Source of the DNA: Streptomyces aurantiacus JA 4570
Lineage (GTDB): Bacteria; Actinomycetota; Actinomycetes; Streptomycetales; Streptomycetaceae
Assembly (NCBI RefSeq): GCF_000414115.1
Contig: NZ_AOPZ01000014.1
Span: 1-64,000, forward strand
Direction of reading: 5' to 3'
DNA length: 64,000 nucleotides
Shown: in pieces, positions 61,001-64,000 of the stretch
Position numbering within the stretch: the first letter of the stretch is position 1
How the letters are laid out: every line of letters starts with the position of its first letter
The notes under the pieces: model-generated
Databases searched by the model: none
What the model was told of the DNA's origin: nothing
What the model saw: only the letters and a program-made list of their open reading frames with translations
Program-made: the position numbers and the translations under genes

Positions 61001-61322
61001 GCTGCCCGAGCCGGAGTCGGGGGACGACAAGTACCGGGCGCCGCGCAACCGCACCGAGCGGGTGCTGGCCGAGGCGTTCGCCGACGTCCTGGAACTGGAC
61101 CGCCTGGTGGGCATCGACGAGGACTTCTTCGACCTCGGCGGGAACTCGCTGCGGGCGATCAGGCTGGTCAGCCTGATCCGCGCCGAACTGAACCAAGAGG
61201 TGTCCATCCGCACCCTGTTCGCGGCACGCACCATCACCGGCCTGTCCGACAAGTGGAAGGACCTGGCCCAGTCCAGCAGGCCGACCCTGAGCAGGAGGAC
61301 CAAGGCCGGCGAAGTCCTGTGA
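58083..61322 (+). CDS. NRPS module C-A(degenerate)-PCP, first amino acid after the PKS
   Basis: 1079 residues. C domain with HHLISDG (His133/134), expected to acylate the first amino acid with the polyketide. The A domain is present in full length but eroded at its catalytic motifs: A3, normally YTSGSTGxPKG, reads HATDPTGTPTT; A5 YGPTE reads HGPAE; A8 QVKIRG reads QADIRG; A10 NGKxDR reads GGRVDR, with Arg968 for the catalytic Lys. The pocket positions still read Val/Leu-like (D-A-L-W-W-G-G-V-L). PCP Ser1022 in LGGNS is intact. Inference: the A domain is a relic or scaffold and the PCP is loaded in trans by the stand-alone A protein, free PCP, P450 and Cys-shuttle. The GTG at 58083 has AAGGGG nine bases upstream. 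It is last gene of the cluster; a hairpin follows. Confidence 0.93.
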   Translation: MRSFSASAAHKGLWLAQKMTPDTLNHAMTMWEVNGALDTAAMESAFRHVMDEAEVLRVNFVDDDNGLRLAVQDLGDWRPFFLDLSAEPDPDQAAREALADIVKQPFDLEHDLLFRLGAVTLAPDRCLVVLAYHHLISDGFGAGGLLSRRLAEVYTALVSESEIPPQPHPWDAASFANEATRYLASDTFTEDTEFWRDYLKDAPAPAQVPRIALTDTQRSALDEPMSSADRWSEVAGSIGMVSRTLTVPRAEADTWTQAAQSMGVWMSSMLTAAAAVFFRHRCDHPEFLLSLAVGNRVGAAATTPGLAVNVVPVRIKVPLTATFAEIADAVVDETYEIFGHTACHYSDIQRASGTVLSGRGSYGAVMNVVEFVEQLHFADHPARYFPATTGVFDELSIGLCTDGSPDSDLFLRLDAPATLYSRAELRVIGAELIDYIRAVVAAQEQPLGALDVIGGAAREQVLTAPNNTATPLPELTVAQLFTRQAQQTPDAIAVQLADTALSYRDLDERSHRLAQALRRHQVGPETVVAVALPRSADLITALLGVAKTGGAYLPLDPATPAERLKPALTDAAARVLLTDATTAKALSADLDIPAIQFDDLAADSPGAGSDRTQDSPAPARPDNLLAVMHATDPTGTPTTVALTHRSIQRLALDRTLQQGARQTVLWHTPPTSDALPLEVWAPLLNGGRVVVAPPGDLDTDALSTLQAAHRITTAWLPAGMLCAIAAEHPQRLAALREVWTGGDRVPAAALRRIREACPDLTVVHGHGPAETTVLAAAHRLAAGEPPHHAGAAGHPADNTALYVLGPGLAPVPAGVSGELYVAGPGIARGYPAHPAQTAHRFVPCPFGPPGTLMHRTGDRVRWSAEGHLEYVGRTDTQADIRGVRTESAEIEEALSEHPGLAHVVVVARNDDAGQQRLIAYAVPARGHDSATDLSSEELRRYAAERLAEPMVPSVFVLLERLPLTAGGRVDRTSLPEPESGDDKYRAPRNRTERVLAEAFADVLELDRLVGIDEDFFDLGGNSLRAIRLVSLIRAELNQEVSIRTLFAARTITGLSDKWKDLAQSSRPTLSRRTKAGEVL

Positions 61323-61356
61323 GCACGCGCCGCCCGGCCACGACGAACCCGTGAAA

Positions 61357-61421
61357 GGGGTGCGGTGAGAGCGAGACGGCCCGCAAAAAGGCGGCCGTAC
61401 TCCCGTCTCTCACCGCATCCC
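61357..61421. terminator. Long hairpin at cluster right edge
   Basis: Left arm 61357-61379 (GGGGTGCGGTGAGA, GC bulge, GAGACGG) pairs with right arm 61403-61421 (CCGTCTC then TCACCGCATCCC). It lies between the convergent NRPS and DUF1838 genes and can terminate both. Beside it TCACCGCATCCCTGC occurs twice (about 61410-61443). Confidence 0.75.
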
Positions 61422-61458
61422 TGCTGTCACCGCATCCCTGCAGGGGCAGGCGCGGCGG

Positions 61459-62205
61459 CTACTTCGGCGGGTGGAGCTTGCGGAAGTACGTCCAGCTGGT
61501 CTCGTTCGGCTCGCTCCACTCCTCGGGGGCCCGGGCGAACTCCGGGCGGTGGGCGGCTATGTAGGCACGCGTGCGCCCGGGGACCTCGGCGTACGAGCCG
61601 AGCTTGCGGCCCTGGCAGTGGAAGGTGAGGCCACCGGGCCGCTGCCCGCGGGCCATCCAGGGCAGCCACGGCGACATCCGGCTCCACGACATGGTGGCCG
61701 GCACCCCGGCCGCGGAACCGGCCAGGTCGGCACGCCCGGCGAAGAACTGGAAGAGCTCCAGCGCCGTGTACGTGTCGCCGGCCGAGTGGAGGGGGTAGCG
61801 GGCCACCGGCAGGGGCGAGGGGTAGGCGAGCGGGATCTCCAGGCTGAAGCAGACCTGTGGGCCCAGCTCAGTCACCGGGATCGGGGCGGGCCGCCACTTC
61901 TGGTTCGCCGGATCGTTCCAGACGTGCACCACCGGCAGGCCCTGCCAGCTCTCCAGGATCTCCCGGGTGTCGGGGTCCAGGTAGAAGGCGGCCTCACGGC
62001 TGAGCAGCCGGTAGGCGTCCGGGCCGGCTTCGGCGTCGCGGACCAGGCGGGCGACATTGAGTCCTTCGAAGCCGAAGAGCCGCTGGTAGGGCTCCTCGGG
62101 TGCCCAGGAGTACACGTTTCCACTCCACCAGTACGTGACCTCCTCGCCGTCGAGCGAAGCGCGGGTGCGGGCGAAGGACCGGAGCAGCTCTGCGGGTGTC
62201 GTCAT
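61459..62205 (-). CDS. DUF1838 family protein
   Basis: 248 residues. The arrangement WSGNVYSW, PYQRLFGFEGLNVARLV, LLSREAAFYLDPDTREILESW, VVHVWNDPAN and TMSWSRMSPWLPWM is the pattern of DUF1838 proteins, for which no reaction is firmly established. No signal peptide or membrane segment is seen. The ATG at 62205 gives a normal N-terminus but lacks a clear ribosome site; a GTG at 62235 is the alternative. It converges on the cluster's last NRPS gene across a terminator. Whether it belongs to the cluster is doubtful; opposite orientation and the shared terminator suggest it is flanking chromosome. Confidence 0.75.
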   Translation of the reverse strand: MTTPAELLRSFARTRASLDGEEVTYWWSGNVYSWAPEEPYQRLFGFEGLNVARLVRDAEAGPDAYRLLSREAAFYLDPDTREILESWQGLPVVHVWNDPANQKWRPAPIPVTELGPQVCFSLEIPLAYPSPLPVARYPLHSAGDTYTALELFQFFAGRADLAGSAAGVPATMSWSRMSPWLPWMARGQRPGGLTFHCQGRKLGSYAEVPGRTRAYIAAHRPEFARAPEEWSEPNETSWTYFRKLHPPK

Positions 62206-62279
62206 AGGCAGTACTCTGCGCGGCCCCGGCCGCACCGCTCACCCCGGGGCAGGCTCCCGATCGCCGCGGGGGAGCCTGC

Positions 62280-62996
62280 CTAGTACGGGCCGTTGACGTT
62301 GTCGATCGAGCCGTAGCGGTCGGCCGCGTAATTGCAGGCGGCGGTGATGTTGGCGACCGGGTCGAAGCTGTCCAGCGACGTGCCGGGCACGTGGTAGGCG
62401 GCGAAGGTGGGGCCGATGACCTGCAGCAGTCCCTTGGACGGTGTCCCGGCCACCGCGTTGGAGTCCCAGTTGTTGATGGCCAGCGGGTTGCCGGAGGACT
62501 CCCGCATGACGTTGCGGTGGATGCCCTCGTAGGAGCCGGGGATACCGTGCTGGGCCATGATGTCGAGCGACTCCCTGATCCAGCCGTCGAGATCGTCGGT
62601 GTAGGTCTTCTTCGCCGGGGCGGCGGCCGTCTTGGCGGCCGACGCGTCGTCGCGCTCGGAGCGGTCCGCCCGCTCGGCCGGACCCTTCGTGCCGAGGGTG
62701 AGCTCGAGACCGGGGTGAATCAGCTTCGGGTCGTCGCCGAGGGCGCCGCGGTTGTCCTGGTAGAGCTTCTTCCAGCCGCCGCTCACCGAGTGCTCCCGGG
62801 CGATCTTGGAGAGGGTGTCGCCCGCGACGACGACGTAGGTCTTGGGCGCCGCGGCGGGCTTGGCGGCCGGGGCCGCGCCGGCGGAGGTCGCACCGAGCAC
62901 CGGCAGGGCGAGCACGGCCCCGCCCGTGCCCGCGACGGCGATGCCCCGGCTGAGCGGGCTGGACTTGGGACGGCGGTGCTTTCCCTTTGCAGGCAT
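62280..62996 (-). CDS. Secreted LysM / lytic-transglycosylase-like cell wall protein
   Basis: 238 residues. Basic N-terminus (KGKHRRPK) followed by a hydrophobic stretch ending ATSAGAAPA is a signal peptide. A LysM domain follows (YVVVAGDTLSKIAREHSVSGGW ... NRGALGDDPKLIHPGLELTL), then an Ala/Lys linker, and a C-terminal transglycosylase-like (SLT) domain with ESSGNPLAINNWDSNAV and SKGLLQVIGPTF. Role: binding and cutting peptidoglycan outside the membrane, as in the Streptomyces cell-wall lytic enzymes linked to germination. ATG 62996 follows GGAGAGGA. The 5' leader carries a c-di-AMP (ydaO) riboswitch, as known for such genes in Streptomyces. It is not part of the antibiotic cluster. Confidence 0.92.
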   Translation of the reverse strand: MPAKGKHRRPKSSPLSRGIAVAGTGGAVLALPVLGATSAGAAPAAKPAAAPKTYVVVAGDTLSKIAREHSVSGGWKKLYQDNRGALGDDPKLIHPGLELTLGTKGPAERADRSERDDASAAKTAAAPAKKTYTDDLDGWIRESLDIMAQHGIPGSYEGIHRNVMRESSGNPLAINNWDSNAVAGTPSKGLLQVIGPTFAAYHVPGTSLDSFDPVANITAACNYAADRYGSIDNVNGPY

Positions 62997-63011
62997 GACG
63001 AATTCCTCTCC

Positions 63012-63190
63012 GTCGCCTACGAGGTGAGCTGTCGGGTTCGGACGGGAGATGTCCGGCCGCATGGTGAATGCGACTTCACCCCGAGCCGTTCCGGAATCCG
63101 GACCGGCGTCTTACCTGGGTCCCCCGCTCCTGCCGTGCGTAAGTGAGTGGGTGGGTTGGGTTTCCGGACGGCGGCAGGACTCGGCGTTCC
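63012..63190 (-). promoter_or_regulatory. c-di-AMP (ydaO/yuaA) riboswitch
   Basis: Read on the minus strand, the leader of the LysM gene carries the conserved blocks of this class in order: CGCCGAGTCCTGCCG, then AAACCCAACCCACC, GGCAGGAGCGGGGGACCCA, CGGGGTGAAG, and CCCGACAGCTCACCTCGTA ending in GGCG just before the GGAGAGGA ribosome site. CTGCCG and CGGCAG pair to form the first helix. Known role: binding c-di-AMP turns off cell wall hydrolase expression. Boundaries are approximate. Confidence 0.85.
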
Positions 63191-63752
63191 GTCCGGATCG
63201 ACGGTGACGTTAGGCGAGAAAGCCCGAACAGAACAAGACCAGAATTCGAATAGAGAATGCACAAGGCCCGCCCCCGCCGCCCGGAATCCCACGACCGCAT
63301 TGATCAATAAGCCCAACTTTCTTTGCGCAGAACGGAAATGCGCTCAACCGCCCCCTGCGGCCCACCACCGCCGGTGTGACCCATTTCACCGAATGGGCAC
63401 GGGCCGGAATGCGGCTCGACGGCATATCGGGGCGCCCCATTCGAGCGAGCACCCGCAATATGCGCACCACTTCGTTTACGCCATTAATGACGCGAAGAAG
63501 CGACTTCCGGCGCAAAGGCGGACAAAGCGCGGCGCCTGGCTGCGGGGCAAAGCAAGCCGGACGCCCGCACCCGGCGCACCAGGCCCCACCGCTGTGCGTA
63601 CGGCGCTCAACACCCCGCCCGAACAGGGGAATTGCGGTGGCCGGAAATTCCCGGGACGGCGGACCCTCCCCAGATACAAAAAAAATGAAAGCCGCGAAGT
63701 CCCGCCGACGCCGCGGCAGTTACGCCCCTGGCCATTTCCCCCGGACCGAGGG
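63191..63752. other. Non-coding stretch, lower GC
   Basis: About 560 bp without a supported gene on either strand; the open frames are Arg/Pro-rich and lack motifs. It is noticeably AT-richer in 63230-63340 and 63460-63500. The promoter of the LysM gene must lie in its left part, but no single -35/-10 pair stands out. Confidence 0.5.
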
Positions 63753-64000
63753 TCACCCCCCGGCGCCACCGGCTGCCGCCTTGAGGGGCCTGCCGCCCAG
63801 CCCCGGGATCAGCACCACCGCCACCGCCAGATGCATCAGAGCGAGGAAGACCCGGGTGCCGCCGTCCATGCCGCCGCCGAGGAACGGCAGAAAGGACACG
63901 GCCAGTACGACACCGGCCACCCCGGACCAGACGGCGCGGGCACGCCGTACCCCCAGCCGCTCCAGGGCGCCCAGCAGCCCCCAGCCGGCCAGTGACGCGA
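63753..64000 (-). CDS. DUF6069-like membrane protein, C-terminal part
   Basis: Minus-strand frame open from the window's right edge to a TGA at 63753-63755, about 82 residues, start outside the window. It reads ASLAGWGLLGALERL, a second hydrophobic segment (SGVAGVVLAVSFLPFL), and VFLALMHLAVAVVLIPGL. The last segment and the SLAGWG start resemble DUF6069 proteins, small four-helix membrane proteins of actinobacteria with no known function. It is unrelated to the cluster as far as can be seen. Confidence 0.6.
   Translation of the reverse strand, partial: ASLAGWGLLGALERLGVRRARAVWSGVAGVVLAVSFLPFLGGGMDGGTRVFLALMHLAVAVVLIPGLGGRPLKAAAGGAGG

Noticed and set aside
63147-63995. 282-codon plus-strand open frame at the right end
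   Set aside because: Composition is low-complexity, it runs through the riboswitch leader and overlaps the DUF6069-like gene on the minus strand.

Overview
High-GC actinobacterial DNA, most likely Streptomyces: strong third-position G/C bias, frequent GTG/TTG starts, GTGA/ATGA overlaps, an MbtH protein, a LmbU/NovE-type regulator, and a c-di-AMP riboswitch ahead of a LysM/transglycosylase gene. About 61 kb of the window is one hybrid type I PKS-NRPS cluster. It enters from beyond the left edge and ends near 61.3 kb; the last 2.7 kb looks like ordinary chromosome (DUF1838 protein, LysM/transglycosylase, a partial DUF6069-like protein).

Layout. 1-8.5 kb: accessory genes, namely an MFS exporter end, a free ACP, a flavin reductase, a P450, and a minus-strand operon (E1 alpha, E1 beta, free lipoyl domain, ACP, KASIII, CCR-like reductase) that fits supply of a branched acyl or alkylmalonyl unit. 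8.5-13 kb: MbtH, LmbU-like regulator, stand-alone adenylation protein, free PCP, flavoprotein. 13-33.2 kb: three collinear NRPSs with five modules and a terminal thioesterase. 33.3-35.8 kb: type II thioesterase and a DrrAB-like exporter. 37-39.2 kb: a coupled PCP-P450-Cys-thioesterase cassette. 39.3-57.9 kb: four PKS modules. 58.1-61.3 kb: a C-A-PCP protein joining the PKS to the NRPS line.

How the genes appear to work together (inference from domain order, active-site residues and A-domain codes). A KSQ loading module makes propionyl from methylmalonyl. Module 1 has an AT with an unusual specificity motif, a working KR and a DH that has lost its second catalytic residue. Module 2 takes malonyl and fully reduces. 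Module 3 takes methylmalonyl and leaves a ketone. This places a hydroxyl and a ketone so that they can close a six-membered hemiketal (tetrahydropyran). The acyl chain goes to the C-A-PCP protein, whose A domain looks dead, so its amino acid should arrive in trans from the A/PCP/P450/Cys-shuttle set. The remaining modules read: piperazate with E, Ser with an FkbM-type methyltransferase inside the A domain, Gly with a ruined E domain, piperazate, and one unassigned residue, then TE. Six residues closed through a beta-hydroxyl give a 19-membered cyclodepsipeptide with a pyran acyl tail, the architecture of the azinothricin / aurantimycin / polyoxypeptin family. No piperazate-forming enzymes lie in the window; they should lie to the left.

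A 16-bp palindrome (GTCCYGYCGRCGRGAC) occurs five times in non-coding DNA ahead of cluster operons and is a candidate operator, possibly for the LmbU-like protein.
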